Positions 17,973-27,708 of a stretch of 38,668 bases of DNA are shown one piece after another. Under the pieces are notes generated by a model. It was not told where the DNA came from and ran no database searches. It saw only the letters and a list, made by a program, of their open reading frames with translations. Made by a program: the position numbers and the translations under genes. Origin of the DNA: DATBRC01 sp036560485 (GTDB taxonomy: Bacteria; Pseudomonadota; Gammaproteobacteria; Burkholderiales; Burkholderiaceae_D); contig DATBRC010000061.1 of assembly GCA_036560485.1 (NCBI GenBank), positions 1 through 38,668 on the forward strand. Direction: 5' to 3'. Numbering within the stretch: the first letter of the stretch is position 1; every line of letters begins with the position of its first letter.

Positions 17973-19217
17973 ATGAACGACATGCATATCATTGCAGCGG
18001 TTATCTTTGGCCTGGCGCTGGCGCACACATTTGTCGCAAAATCGTTTGAGCGTCTGGCCCATCGTTATCCGAAACATGCCGGCCTGTTTCATTTCTTTGG
18101 CGAAGTCGAAGTCGTATTCGGGCTCTGGTCTTTTGTACTGATTGTTGTGATGGCCTTTGTTTCCGGCGGCGAGCAAGCGATTGCGTATACGGAATCGCGC
18201 AAGTACACGGAACCGTTGTTTGTCTTCGTGATCATGGTCGTTGCAGCTTCCAGGCCGGTGCTGGAAAGCGTCAGAGGATTGGTGACGATACTCGCACGGT
18301 TTGCACCGGTAAAAACGGCTGTGGCACGTGTCTGGCTTTACCTTGGGTTGGTGCCGTTATCCGGCTCGTTGATCACTGAGCCGGGCGCAATGACGCTCGC
18401 GGCATTGATGCTTGCGCCGCTTGTATTCAGGCAAGGCGTACCGGAGTGGCTGAAGTATGGTGCACTTGGCGCGTTGTTCGTCAATGTCTCGATTGGCGGC
18501 ACATTGACATCGTTTGCCGCGCCGCCCGTATTGATGGTCGCATCGACTTGGCATTGGGACAGTGCGTTCATGTTTTTCCACTTCGGTTGGCGCGTCGCGA
18601 TTGCCGTGCTGATTAATGCGACGGTCATTACTTTTCTGCTGCGTCCTTATATCGCGGATCGTGATGTGCATCAGGCCGATGGCATCACAGTACCTATTCT
18701 TGTGCGAGGAATTCACATATTGTTTCTCGCTGGTGTAGTCATCTTTGCGCATCATCCCGTTATTTTTATCGGACTCTTTCTTTTCTTCCTCGGTTTTACA
18801 CAAGCCTATGCGCTATACCAAAGCCCCTTGATTCTTAAAGAAGGTTTGCTGGTCGGATTTTTTCTTGCCGGTTTGGTGGTATTGGGTGGAATGCAGCATT
18901 GGTGGTTGCAACCGATCGTGTCGAGCCTTCAGCCGACTGCGCTGTTTTTCGGTGCGACCGGATTGACGGCGATTACCGACAACGCTGCGTTGACGTATCT
19001 CGGATCATTGATTACCGGTATTACGGATGAGGCCAAGTACATGCTGATGGCGGGCGCAGTTGCCGGCGGTGGATTGACCGTGATTGCCAATGCACCGAAT
19101 CCAGCCGGCGCTGCCTTGCTCAGAAAAGGTTTCAATGATGAATCGATAGGCGCTGTCGAGTTGTTGCTGGGCGCATTGTTGCCGACTGTAGTGGCTGTGG
19201 TGTTTTTCCTATTGTAA
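17973..19217 (+). CDS. Putative Na+/H+ antiporter (integral membrane protein)
   Basis: This 414-residue, strongly hydrophobic protein has about ten to twelve predicted transmembrane segments and resembles the family annotated as putative Na+/H+ antiporter (Pfam PF07399, from memory). Distinct conserved pieces include SGSLITEPGAMTLAALMLAP, GGTLTSFAAPPVLMVA and GLTAITDNAALTYLGSL, each with charged or polar residues inside membrane regions, as in ion transporters. I chose ATG 17973 because a GAGG ribosome site lies just upstream. It follows the TetR gene by 90 bases and precedes the MetX-like gene by 46. Transport activity is a family annotation, not something the sequence proves. Confidence 0.78.
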   Translation: MNDMHIIAAVIFGLALAHTFVAKSFERLAHRYPKHAGLFHFFGEVEVVFGLWSFVLIVVMAFVSGGEQAIAYTESRKYTEPLFVFVIMVVAASRPVLESVRGLVTILARFAPVKTAVARVWLYLGLVPLSGSLITEPGAMTLAALMLAPLVFRQGVPEWLKYGALGALFVNVSIGGTLTSFAAPPVLMVASTWHWDSAFMFFHFGWRVAIAVLINATVITFLLRPYIADRDVHQADGITVPILVRGIHILFLAGVVIFAHHPVIFIGLFLFFLGFTQAYALYQSPLILKEGLLVGFFLAGLVVLGGMQHWWLQPIVSSLQPTALFFGATGLTAITDNAALTYLGSLITGITDEAKYMLMAGAVAGGGLTVIANAPNPAGAALLRKGFNDESIGAVELLLGALLPTVVAVVFFLL

Positions 19218-19263
19218 GAATGATGTATGCCATGGGTCAATCGAATTGCCGGAGTGTTTGTTC

Positions 19264-20352
19264 ATGCTAGTCGAGAAAAAAACCGTCAAACTTGTCTACC
19301 CCTTCACGACTGAAAGTGGTTTTGTCATCGCGCAGCCGCAGGTTGCTTATGAAGAGTATGGCACACCAACAGGTCCGGTGATTATGTTATGTCATGGCGG
19401 ACTTTCGTCGCATCACGCCGCAGGCAAACATGCACCGACCGACATGCAGGCTGGGTGGTGGGATGCGCTGGTAGGGCCGGGCAAGGTATTCGATACCGAT
19501 CGTTATCGCATTTTGTCGATGAATGCATTGGGCAGCATGTTCGGCTCCAGCGGCGCAGCCGAGATTGATCCTGCAACCGGCCGTCGCTACGGCCCGACTT
19601 TTCCCGATGTATCGGTGCGTGACCAGGCGCATTTCATCAAGGCATTCCTCGACCATATGGGCATCGCGCGATTGCATCTGATGGCAGGGCCATCGATGGG
19701 CTCATTACATACGCAACAAATGGCCGCGCTTTATCCTGAGGTTGTTGGTGCCGCGATCGCGGTAGCCACGGCAGGACGCATGACTGCATCGGGTATGGCC
19801 ATGCATCACTTCATGATCAATGCATGCAAGGGCGATCCGGAGTTTGCGGATGGATGGTATGAACCAGGCACGCAATTGTTTGGCGTCAAAATGATTTGGC
19901 AAGTCATGCGCATTTACTACACCAGTGAAAAAATCTTTCGCATCAAATGCTTTGATCCGATTTCTCACAAGCCTGGTGCGCAACGTATGCGTATGGATGC
20001 GACGCGGCGTTTCTTGATGGTTGGTTTGGAAAACGGTATTGCCGAATATGATCCCAATGCATTGATCACATTAACCAACAGCGTCAATACACATGACCTT
20101 GGCGATCAGTTTGCGACGTACGAAGAAGGTGTGCAGCGCATTCGTTGTCCGATACTGTTGATGAATATCGACCACGATCAGGAATTCCCTCTTGAATGCG
20201 CGCAAGAACTGGCAAGCATTCTGAATGCAGTACGTCCTGGGCAAGCCACTGAACGCATGATCGAATCGGCATGGGGCCATTTGGCCTGTGTGCTGGAGTC
20301 GGAACAATTGAGCCATCACATCGGCGCATGGATGAAGGCGCAAAATTTATAA
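19264..20352 (+). CDS. Alpha/beta hydrolase related to homoserine O-acetyltransferase (MetX-like)
   Basis: The 362-residue product shares the MetX fold: the oxyanion segment VIMLCHGGLSSHH, the conserved NALGSMFGSSG block, the nucleophile elbow GPSMGS with Ser144, and a C-terminal ESAWGHLACVL with catalytic His339. True MetX enzymes usually have GGSMGG at the elbow and a GHDAFL ending, so the substituted positions suggest a paralogue rather than the methionine enzyme. I chose ATG 19264 because GGAG lies nine bases upstream; a TTG at 19246 is less likely. No methionine genes are nearby. It is downstream of and probably cotranscribed with the antiporter gene. The acyl acceptor is unknown. Confidence 0.8.
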   Translation: MLVEKKTVKLVYPFTTESGFVIAQPQVAYEEYGTPTGPVIMLCHGGLSSHHAAGKHAPTDMQAGWWDALVGPGKVFDTDRYRILSMNALGSMFGSSGAAEIDPATGRRYGPTFPDVSVRDQAHFIKAFLDHMGIARLHLMAGPSMGSLHTQQMAALYPEVVGAAIAVATAGRMTASGMAMHHFMINACKGDPEFADGWYEPGTQLFGVKMIWQVMRIYYTSEKIFRIKCFDPISHKPGAQRMRMDATRRFLMVGLENGIAEYDPNALITLTNSVNTHDLGDQFATYEEGVQRIRCPILLMNIDHDQEFPLECAQELASILNAVRPGQATERMIESAWGHLACVLESEQLSHHIGAWMKAQNL

Positions 20353-20422
20353 ATCTGTGCGTGGCCTCACCGTGTAACAAGCGCTCCGTTTATTTTTTGC
20401 TTTCAGCTGCTCTGACGATTAT

Positions 20423-22195
20423 TCAACTGCCGGAACGTTCCTGTTGAATTTTCCAATGGCCATCTCGTTTGGTCAGCACCAGAGTTTTATTGCTCTGTCC
20501 GGTTAAACGATCGGATTGATAAATCTGCCGGAAATTCACTGTTGCGGTGTTGCCATCGATCGTAATTTGCGGCGACTCCACTTGAATAACAATGTGGTTC
20601 TTGTTTGTAATGCGCTTGCGGCGCTGCGCGGCCCAGTTATCGCGAGAGACGCCATCAGGCGTCTTGAAATCTTCCGCATAAGCATCGAGGTAATTTTGCA
20701 CGTCCTGCTTACTCCATGCATGCGCCCATTGATTTACCGCGTCCAGTACCGCACTACGCTCGTCGGCGTCATTTTGTCTGCCGGCGGCCGGTTGTGATAT
20801 TGCAGAATTGGTTTGCGCTATGGGCGATGGCTCTTCTGTTTTTCCGATAGCGCCATTTGGCATCGACGCTGCTGGCTCATTTTGCGCAAGCAATTCATTG
20901 ATCTGCACGACATCAATTTCTTTCAATGTGCCGGCGGCTGATTTCAAACGCAATCCATTCATGATCGTGTCATAACGGGCTTTCGCCAAATTCTGCTGCG
21001 TGGCGTATACCTGCTGCTGCGCATTCAGCACATCGATGTTGATCCGCACACCAACTTGATAGCCGAGCTTGTTGGATTCCAATGCCAACTTGCTCGATGC
21101 TTCGGCTGCTTCCAGCGCCTTCACTTGTGACAGGCCGCTATTCACGCCGAGATACGATTGGCGTGCACCTTGTGCAGCAGTGCGACGCGCGCTTTCCAGA
21201 TCGTTGCGCGCTTTGTCTTCCAATGCTATCGATTCGCGCACTTTGCTGGTAACGGCAAAGCCGGAAAAGATTGGCATGTTCCATTGAACGCCGACTGTGG
21301 TGGCATTGGCCGTGCTGCCGGTTGCTATCAATGTGCTGCCTGATTGTGTGGTGTGACTGCGGCTGGCCACCAGATCGAGCGTAGGCGCATGGCCGGCACG
21401 ATTCCTCTTGATGTCGCGCGTGGCGATTTCGAGTGCAAGCTGCTGGCCGATCACACTGTAATTCTGTTGTTCTGCACTATCGACCCATGATTCGATTTTT
21501 GCAGGGTCAGGGCCATTCAGTTGTACGCCCGCTCGCAACGTAGCAAGATTGGCAGGAGGCTTGCCGATGATCTGCTGCAATGCCGTGCGTTTGATTTGCA
21601 AATCGTTTTCAGCGGCCAGCGCTTGCGCGACAGCGAGGTCGTAACGCGCTTGCGCTTCATGTGTGTCCGTGATGGTGGCGGTGCCAACTTCAAAATTGCG
21701 TTTGGCAGACGCCAATTGTTCGGTAATCGCAACTTCTTGCGCTTGTACCGATGCGAGTGCATCCTGTGCCGTCAGCACATCGAAATAAGCCTGACTGACA
21801 CGAACAATCAAATCCAGCTGCGCCTGCGCAAATTGCGCCTGGCTGATGGCAACCGACAATTTTCCCTGCTCATACTGTTCCCAGTTAGCCCAGCGGAATA
21901 GTGGTTGCGACAGCGCTAACGTATAACCGTTGGAAAAAAAATCGCGTGAACCTAGCGCCGGATTGAGTACATCAAGATTGGTTTTACTGTAGCCGCCTGA
22001 TAATGCAACGAGAGGCAGTAACCCGGCACGGCCTTGCGGATATTTTTCCTCGCCAGCAGTGAAAGAGGCACGTGCGCTGGCATAAACCGGATCGTTGGCA
22101 AGCGCATCCTGATATACCTGCAGCAGATTCTCAGCAGCAACCGGAAGGGTAGCAAATGCACCGGTGATCAGCGGGACGAGCAGTGACAGGCGCAT
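20423..22195 (-). CDS. tolC: TolC-family outer-membrane channel with a C-terminal NTF2-like domain
   Basis: The 590-residue precursor starts with a signal peptide (cleavage expected after VAA, about residue 21). A full TolC/type I secretion outer-membrane protein follows (ENLLQVYQDALANDPVYASA to about residue 445), with both OEP repeats. A proline- and glutamine-rich linker (about 445-477) then leads to an extra domain (about 478-590) with WAHAWSKQDVQNYLDAYAEDF, HIVIQVESPQITIDGNTATVNFRQIY and a final DGHWKIQQE. These fit SnoaL/DUF4440-like NTF2 folds as seen at the end of Cds6-type L,D-transpeptidases. Ordinary TolC homologues end before this. The start at 22195 is set by the signal peptide. 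It is the last gene of a minus-strand run with an RND pump, pcm and rhodanese. Confidence 0.92.
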   Translation of the reverse strand: MRLSLLVPLITGAFATLPVAAENLLQVYQDALANDPVYASARASFTAGEEKYPQGRAGLLPLVALSGGYSKTNLDVLNPALGSRDFFSNGYTLALSQPLFRWANWEQYEQGKLSVAISQAQFAQAQLDLIVRVSQAYFDVLTAQDALASVQAQEVAITEQLASAKRNFEVGTATITDTHEAQARYDLAVAQALAAENDLQIKRTALQQIIGKPPANLATLRAGVQLNGPDPAKIESWVDSAEQQNYSVIGQQLALEIATRDIKRNRAGHAPTLDLVASRSHTTQSGSTLIATGSTANATTVGVQWNMPIFSGFAVTSKVRESIALEDKARNDLESARRTAAQGARQSYLGVNSGLSQVKALEAAEASSKLALESNKLGYQVGVRINIDVLNAQQQVYATQQNLAKARYDTIMNGLRLKSAAGTLKEIDVVQINELLAQNEPAASMPNGAIGKTEEPSPIAQTNSAISQPAAGRQNDADERSAVLDAVNQWAHAWSKQDVQNYLDAYAEDFKTPDGVSRDNWAAQRRKRITNKNHIVIQVESPQITIDGNTATVNFRQIYQSDRLTGQSNKTLVLTKRDGHWKIQQERSGS

Positions 22196-22238
22196 TGCAT
22201 TTTTTCCGGTGGATGCGTTCAAGTAAACGTGATGGAAC

Positions 22239-22562
22239 TTAATATGTCGGCATGGAAGGATCAACCTGTTGTGCCCATGCATGTATGCCGCCGGTCAAGT
22301 TGATCATGTTGGTGAATCCGTTCTGCTCGAGAAAATTGGCGACCTGCATGCTGCGTGCGCCATGATGGCAGATGCAGACGATCGACGCGTCCGGCTCCAG
22401 TTCCGACAGGCGCGATGGAATCGTATTCATCGGTATCGGAATCGATCCCTCGATCATGCAGGTTTGATGCTCGCGCGGCTCGCGCACATCCAGTAACACA
22501 GGTTGCGCGCGCGATGTATCGGTGATCCATGCGGCTAATTCAGGTGCTGTCATCTGTTGCAT
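22239..22562 (-). CDS. Rhodanese-like single-domain sulfurtransferase
   Basis: This 107-residue protein contains the full rhodanese pattern: LLDVREPREH (23-32) and the active-site loop CHHGAR with Cys65, then a LTGGIHAWA C-terminal motif. Length fits GlpE/PspE-like single-domain proteins, without a secretion signal, so it is cytoplasmic. It sits between pcm (8-base gap) and tolC (43-base gap). The pcm-rhodanese-tolC order appears, from memory, in other betaproteobacteria; the sulfur acceptor is unknown. Confidence 0.92.
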   Translation of the reverse strand: MQQMTAPELAAWITDTSRAQPVLLDVREPREHQTCMIEGSIPIPMNTIPSRLSELEPDASIVCICHHGARSMQVANFLEQNGFTNMINLTGGIHAWAQQVDPSMPTY

Positions 22563-22570
22563 AACGGCTT

Positions 22571-23221
22571 TCAGAATTTGAAGTGAGAAGGCGTCAACGC
22601 ATTGCGCAATGGCTTGACGTTGGTTTCAAACAGTTTCAATGTGTTGTAGGAGATGTCGGAAATACGCGAGATGATTTCCGCCGACATCACCGGTGCTTCG
22701 CCGATAATCGCAATCAGCCGTCCGCCGATCTTGATTTGCTGCAGCATCGATGCAGGCACAACAGGCAATGATCCGGAAATGATGATCACATCATATTGCT
22801 CGCTACCCCATCCTTTGGCGCCGTCACCGAGAACTACTTTCACATTGTCGACCAGGGTTTTGGACAAGTTCTTTTCGGCAAATGCCTTCAGTTCCGCTTC
22901 AATTTCAACTGTTGTGACATGGCGTGCCTTGTAGGCAAGCAGTGCAGCCATATAACCGGAACCTGTGCCGATCTCCAAAACATTTTCATGCTTTTTGACT
23001 GCCGCTTCCTGCAGAATGCGCGCTTCCAGTTTGGGTGTGAACATGCTTTCGCCGCAAGGCAACGGGATTTCCGTATCGGAGAAAGCCAGATCCTTGTACG
23101 GTGCAGGGACAAAGTCTTCGCGTTTGACGATGGAGAGCAAGTCGAGAATCCCTTGATCCAATACATCCCAAGGGCGGATTTGCTGTTCAATCATGTAAAA
23201 ACGGGCTTGTTCGATATTCAT
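22571..23221 (-). CDS. Protein-L-isoaspartate O-methyltransferase-like protein
   Basis: The 216-residue product has the PCMT layout: MIEQQIRPWDV at the N-terminus, the DTEIPLPCGESMFTPKLEARILQ region, and SAM-binding motif I VLEIGTGSGYMAALLA (81-96). GDGAKGW follows. Canonical Pcm methylates L-isoaspartyl residues for repair. Here the motif after the second strand reads IIISGSLP where the classic enzyme has a TAAP-like segment, so this may be the tolC-linked paralogue rather than the surE-linked repair enzyme. It precedes the rhodanese gene in the same direction. Confidence 0.82.
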   Translation of the reverse strand: MNIEQARFYMIEQQIRPWDVLDQGILDLLSIVKREDFVPAPYKDLAFSDTEIPLPCGESMFTPKLEARILQEAAVKKHENVLEIGTGSGYMAALLAYKARHVTTVEIEAELKAFAEKNLSKTLVDNVKVVLGDGAKGWGSEQYDVIIISGSLPVVPASMLQQIKIGGRLIAIIGEAPVMSAEIISRISDISYNTLKLFETNVKPLRNALTPSHFKF

Positions 23222-23276
23222 GTCAGAGGCTCACGGGTAAAAATGCAAAAGGTTAATTGGCAAAACTAGTATTTTA

Positions 23277-26200
23277 TCAAACGACATCGTCATTTTTCTG
23301 CAGCGGCGACGCAGCAACGCTGCTATGCCCTACGGGAGACGCCTGCCATTTGCGTTTGACCCAGGCAGCGGCGTCATCCAGGTAAGTATAAATCACCGGC
23401 ACCACTACCAGCGTCAATAATGACGAGGTAATAACACCGCCGATGATCGCTTGACCCATCGGTGCGCGCTGTTCCGAGCCTTCCGACAAGCCGAATGCCA
23501 TCGGCACCATGCCGAATACCATCGAAAGCGTCGTCATCAAAATCGGACGCAAACGCACATGGGCCGCTTCCAGCAAGGCGGCTGATCGCTCGACACCGGC
23601 CCTGCGTGCCTGGTTGGCAAAGTCGATCAGCAAAATACCGTTCTTGGTGACCAGGCCCATCAGCATGATGAAACCGATGATCGAAAATAAATTGAAGGTC
23701 GAGCGGAAGAACAGCAACGACAGGAACACGCCGATCAGAGTCAGTGGCAACGCCGACATGATCGCCACCGGTTGCAGGAAGCTATGGAATTGCGAAGCCA
23801 GAATCATGTAAATGAAAATCACCGCAAGCGCCAGTGCCGATGCTGCGTAGCCCATCGATTCCTGCATGTTTTTTGCGGAGCCGTTCACCTTGTAGCGGTA
23901 ACCCGGCTGCCAGTTCATATTGTTCATCACTTTCTGGATGTCGGCATTGACTTGACCGGCCGAACGATTGATCACGTTGGCAGTAATCTCAACTTCATGA
24001 TTCATGTCGCGCCGATTGATTTGATTCGCACCTGTCGATGGCGTGATGGTCGCCACTTGATGCAGCGATACCATCCTGGGTGAACCATCTGCATTGGTTT
24101 GACTGCTGGTTAGCATCAAGCGCGATAAGTCTTCCATATTGTTACGGTCGGTTGGCGACAGCCGCACAGTGACATCGTAATTCTCATCGTCCGGTCCGCG
24201 CCAGGTGCTGGCTGCTTCGCCTGCCAACAGAGGGCGCAATGCACCACCGATTTGCGCGACACCGACACCCAGATCGGCAGCCAGGTCGCGTTTTGGCTCG
24301 ACCGATATCGTTGGTTTCTCGGCTTTCAAGCTGGAATCCAGATCGACCAATCCCGGGATAGTGCGCAATTTCTTTTGTGCTTCTTCCGACAGCATGTTGA
24401 GTTGTTTCAGATCCGTGCCAAGGATGCTGAAACGAATTTGTTTTATATCGCCGCCGACGCCTTCCAGCGATCCGATGTGCGTAACCGTGATGCCTGCGAT
24501 TTGCGTGAGCCGCTCACGCAGCGGAATACTCATCGCGGCAGAACTGCGTTTGCGTTGATCGCGCGGCGTCAAGCGTATGAACGTCGTCGCATAATTTTTG
24601 CCGAGCGCGGATCCGGTGTTTATGGTGGTATACAGATCGCGCACTTCCGGAAATTCGCGCAGCACGGCTTCCACTTGGTGTGCCTTGGTCTCGGTGAATT
24701 CGAGTGAGGACCCTACCGGCGTATAAAACGTGACACCGGTTTCGGAGTAGTCGGCAGCCGGCACGAACTCGCTGCCGATCAGTCCGCTGGCTGGAATCGC
24801 AATACCTGCGACAAAGGTGGCAATCGCGATCACCAAGGTCAGTATTCGATGCTTGAGCGACCAGCTCAATAGGATTTGATAGACGTTGGACAACCATTGC
24901 ACCAAGCGCTCGAATTGCTCCAGCACGCGGCCGATCGTATTTGCATACAGGCCTTTGCGCTTGCCGTCCGTATCGTGCAAAGCCGGATCAGGCCACACCG
25001 ATGACAACATTGGATCCAATGTGAATGACACGAACATCGAGATCAGCACAGCTGCTGTCACCGTAACACCGAACTGATGGAAGAAGCGGCCGATAATGCC
25101 ACCCATGAAGCCGACCGGCAAGAACACGGCCACAATCGAGAACGTCGTCGCAATCACCGCCAGCCCGATTTCTGCCGTGCCTTCCATTGCAGCTGTCCTA
25201 TGATCCTTGAAGATGCCGTTGACCCGCATGCCGGCATGGCGCACGATGTTTTCACGCACGACGATCGCATCGTCAATCAACAAGCCTACGCATAAATTCA
25301 GCGCCATCAACGTAATGCCATTGATCGTGAAGCCGAACATGTACATGAACAGGAAGGTGCCGATTAGTGCGACAGGCAAAGTCAAACCGGTGATCACAGT
25401 CGAGCGCCATGAATTCAAAAACAGGAACACGATCAATACCGTCAGCAGCGCGCCTTCAATCAATGTGCGGCGCACATTATTGACACCGACACGGATCTGG
25501 CGCGAACTATCCTTGATCACTTCGAGCTTGATGCCGGGATAGAGCGCCTGCATGCTCGGTTTCAATTCCTTCAACGCATTGGTCAGGCCGTCGGCCACTT
25601 CAATCGTGTTTTGACCTTGCGCCTTCAAGATGTCCAGCGACAGCGTGCGTTTGCCGTTATACAGCGCCAGGCTTTCCTGTTCTTCCTGCCCATCGACGAC
25701 AGTCGCGATCTGCGACAAGGTGACCGGTTGGCCGCCGCGCTTTGCAACAATGATGCGATTAAAGTCATCCGGATTTTTCAAGCGGCCTTGTACTTGCACG
25801 ATCTGCTCATTGGCCAGCGAACGGATGGCGCCGGTCGGCAACTCCTGGTTTTCATTGCGCACTGCATTGATCACTTGATCGACGCCTATGCCGAGCGCTT
25901 CCATTTCTGTCGGCTTCACGTAAATTTTGATTTCACGCTTGACGCCGCCGACCAGTGCGGTCGAGCCGACGCCGCGTACATTCTCCAGGCGTTTCTTGAT
26001 GACTTGATCGGCGATGGTTGTTATTTCGCGCAACGAGCGTTGCTTGATACTGTCGTCATTGCTGATGGAAATGGAAAAGATCGGGCGATCGGCCGGATCG
26101 TAACGCATCACGCGCGGTTCTTTGACTTCAGGCCGGAAGCTTGATCGGATCATCGCGACTTTTTCGCGCACGTCTTGCGCTGCTTGCACTGGATCGACAG

Positions 26201-26492
26201 TCAGATCGAATTCGATGATGACAACCGAGGTGCTCTCATACGAGCGCGAGGTGAGGGCGTTGATGCCGCTGATGGAATTGACCGCTTCTTCCACTTTGCG
26301 CGTGATGTCGGATTCGACACTTTCCGGCGATGCGCCGGGATAGTCGGTTTGTACAACCACGACCGGGAAAGTCACATCAGGGAATTGCTCGATGCGCAGG
26401 CGATTGTAGGAGAACAGTCCAAGCACGACAACGGCAACCATCATCATGGTTGCAAATACTGGATTGCCGATGCTGATGCGGGTGAACCACAT
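23277..26492 (-). CDS. RND efflux inner-membrane transporter (HAE1 family), second system
   Basis: This second RND transporter (1071 residues) has Asp407/Asp408 in GLLIDDAIVVREN and the partner lysine in VTKNGILLIDFANQ, so the proton pathway is intact. It starts MWFTRISIGNPVFATMM, typical of a clade different from AcrB. It lies 39 bases downstream of its membrane fusion protein gene and 55 before pcm. The tolC at the end of the run could supply the outer-membrane channel. Substrates are unknown. Confidence 0.94.
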   Translation of the reverse strand: MWFTRISIGNPVFATMMMVAVVVLGLFSYNRLRIEQFPDVTFPVVVVQTDYPGASPESVESDITRKVEEAVNSISGINALTSRSYESTSVVIIEFDLTVDPVQAAQDVREKVAMIRSSFRPEVKEPRVMRYDPADRPIFSISISNDDSIKQRSLREITTIADQVIKKRLENVRGVGSTALVGGVKREIKIYVKPTEMEALGIGVDQVINAVRNENQELPTGAIRSLANEQIVQVQGRLKNPDDFNRIIVAKRGGQPVTLSQIATVVDGQEEQESLALYNGKRTLSLDILKAQGQNTIEVADGLTNALKELKPSMQALYPGIKLEVIKDSSRQIRVGVNNVRRTLIEGALLTVLIVFLFLNSWRSTVITGLTLPVALIGTFLFMYMFGFTINGITLMALNLCVGLLIDDAIVVRENIVRHAGMRVNGIFKDHRTAAMEGTAEIGLAVIATTFSIVAVFLPVGFMGGIIGRFFHQFGVTVTAAVLISMFVSFTLDPMLSSVWPDPALHDTDGKRKGLYANTIGRVLEQFERLVQWLSNVYQILLSWSLKHRILTLVIAIATFVAGIAIPASGLIGSEFVPAADYSETGVTFYTPVGSSLEFTETKAHQVEAVLREFPEVRDLYTTINTGSALGKNYATTFIRLTPRDQRKRSSAAMSIPLRERLTQIAGITVTHIGSLEGVGGDIKQIRFSILGTDLKQLNMLSEEAQKKLRTIPGLVDLDSSLKAEKPTISVEPKRDLAADLGVGVAQIGGALRPLLAGEAASTWRGPDDENYDVTVRLSPTDRNNMEDLSRLMLTSSQTNADGSPRMVSLHQVATITPSTGANQINRRDMNHEVEITANVINRSAGQVNADIQKVMNNMNWQPGYRYKVNGSAKNMQESMGYAASALALAVIFIYMILASQFHSFLQPVAIMSALPLTLIGVFLSLLFFRSTFNLFSIIGFIMLMGLVTKNGILLIDFANQARRAGVERSAALLEAAHVRLRPILMTTLSMVFGMVPMAFGLSEGSEQRAPMGQAIIGGVITSSLLTLVVVPVIYTYLDDAAAWVKRKWQASPVGHSSVAASPLQKNDDVV

Positions 26493-26531
26493 GGATTTTT
26501 TCCTGGTCAGCGTTACTACGCTGTTTATTGT

Positions 26532-27686
26532 TTATTGTTGTGCCTGTATTTTTGCAAATCTGACATCGGTGCCACTACGCAAATTACCCAGGTTGCTCTT
26601 GACGATTTGCGCGCCGCTTTCCAATCCCCGCACTATTTCGACTGCGCCGCCATTTTCATCCAGCCCTTTCATACCGAGCGTGACCGGCTTTTGTATCAGC
26701 TTGTTATTTTCGATCGCAAACACTGTCGTGTTACCCGCGTCGGTTTGGATTGCGGTAAGCGGCACCGTCAAGACGCCGGTTTTTTTCGCCAGCGTCAATT
26801 GCGCTTCGCCGAACATGCCCACGCGCAGCATATTTTTCGGATTGTCGATTTGGATGTAAGCCATGATCGAACGTGAGCCGCTTTGTGTCGATGGATTGAT
26901 GCGCGCCACTTTGCCGGTCAGTGGTTCGGCGAGTCCTTCAACTTTCACTTGTACTTCCTGGCCGAGTGCAATGCTCATGATGTCCGTTGTCGGAATCGCT
27001 GCTTCCATTTCCATCTGGTGTAAATCGACGATATCGAGCAGACGGTTGTCGGCTGATACCTTTTCGCCGGGTTGCACGGTGCGGCTGCTGACCAGACCAC
27101 TGATCGGTGCGCGTATCACGGTGTCGTTCAACGATTTCTGCGCGACGTCAAATGCGCCTTTGGCTGAATCGAGATTGGCGCGTGCTATGTCGTATTGGCT
27201 CGCGGCATTGTCAAAAGCATTTTGCGAAATAAAACCCTTCGTCAGCAATGCCTGATTGTTATCGCGTGCCTTGGTCGCGATATCGAGCTGGCCGCGTGCG
27301 GCTTGCAGCGTGCCTCTGGCTTGTTCCAGGCGCGCGGTATATTCACTGGTATCGATTTTGATCAGGATCTGGCCTGCGCTGACGGACTCTCCTTCGCGCA
27401 CCAACACATCGCGCACTTCACCGGCGAGGCGTGCTTTGACGGCGATTTGATTTACCGCACGCAGCGATCCGGAAAACACCAGAGTTTGCCGCAAATCGCG
27501 TGGCTTGACCTGCATGACATCGCTAATCAAGAATTCCAATACCGGCACGGCTGGCGCTGCTGTGGTTGTTGCAGAAGCGGAGACAGCATTCCTCTGTTCG
27601 CTTCTTTGTTTTAAAGCAGCCACGCATCCGCCCGCAACCACGAGCAGCAGCACAAACGTCATCCAGAAACTTCGGCGTTTTAACAT
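26532..27686 (-). CDS. RND efflux membrane fusion protein, second system
   Basis: The 384-residue adaptor has an N-terminal membrane anchor or signal (SFWMTFVLLLVVAGGCVAAL). Lipoyl halves (VKARLAGEVRDVLVREGESVSAGQILIKID and TVIRAPISGLVSSRTVQPGEKVSADN) surround a helical hairpin (about 115-165), and beta-barrel and membrane-proximal domains follow. ATG 27686 is preferred over the TTG two codons upstream. A Gly-Cys at the end of the hydrophobic segment (GGC) could be a lipobox, but the context is weaker than in the first pump. It follows the tetR gene by 22 bases. Confidence 0.93.
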   Translation of the reverse strand: MLKRRSFWMTFVLLLVVAGGCVAALKQRSEQRNAVSASATTTAAPAVPVLEFLISDVMQVKPRDLRQTLVFSGSLRAVNQIAVKARLAGEVRDVLVREGESVSAGQILIKIDTSEYTARLEQARGTLQAARGQLDIATKARDNNQALLTKGFISQNAFDNAASQYDIARANLDSAKGAFDVAQKSLNDTVIRAPISGLVSSRTVQPGEKVSADNRLLDIVDLHQMEMEAAIPTTDIMSIALGQEVQVKVEGLAEPLTGKVARINPSTQSGSRSIMAYIQIDNPKNMLRVGMFGEAQLTLAKKTGVLTVPLTAIQTDAGNTTVFAIENNKLIQKPVTLGMKGLDENGGAVEIVRGLESGAQIVKSNLGNLRSGTDVRFAKIQAQQ

Positions 27687-27708
27687 GAACAATCCATTTG
27701 CAATACGT

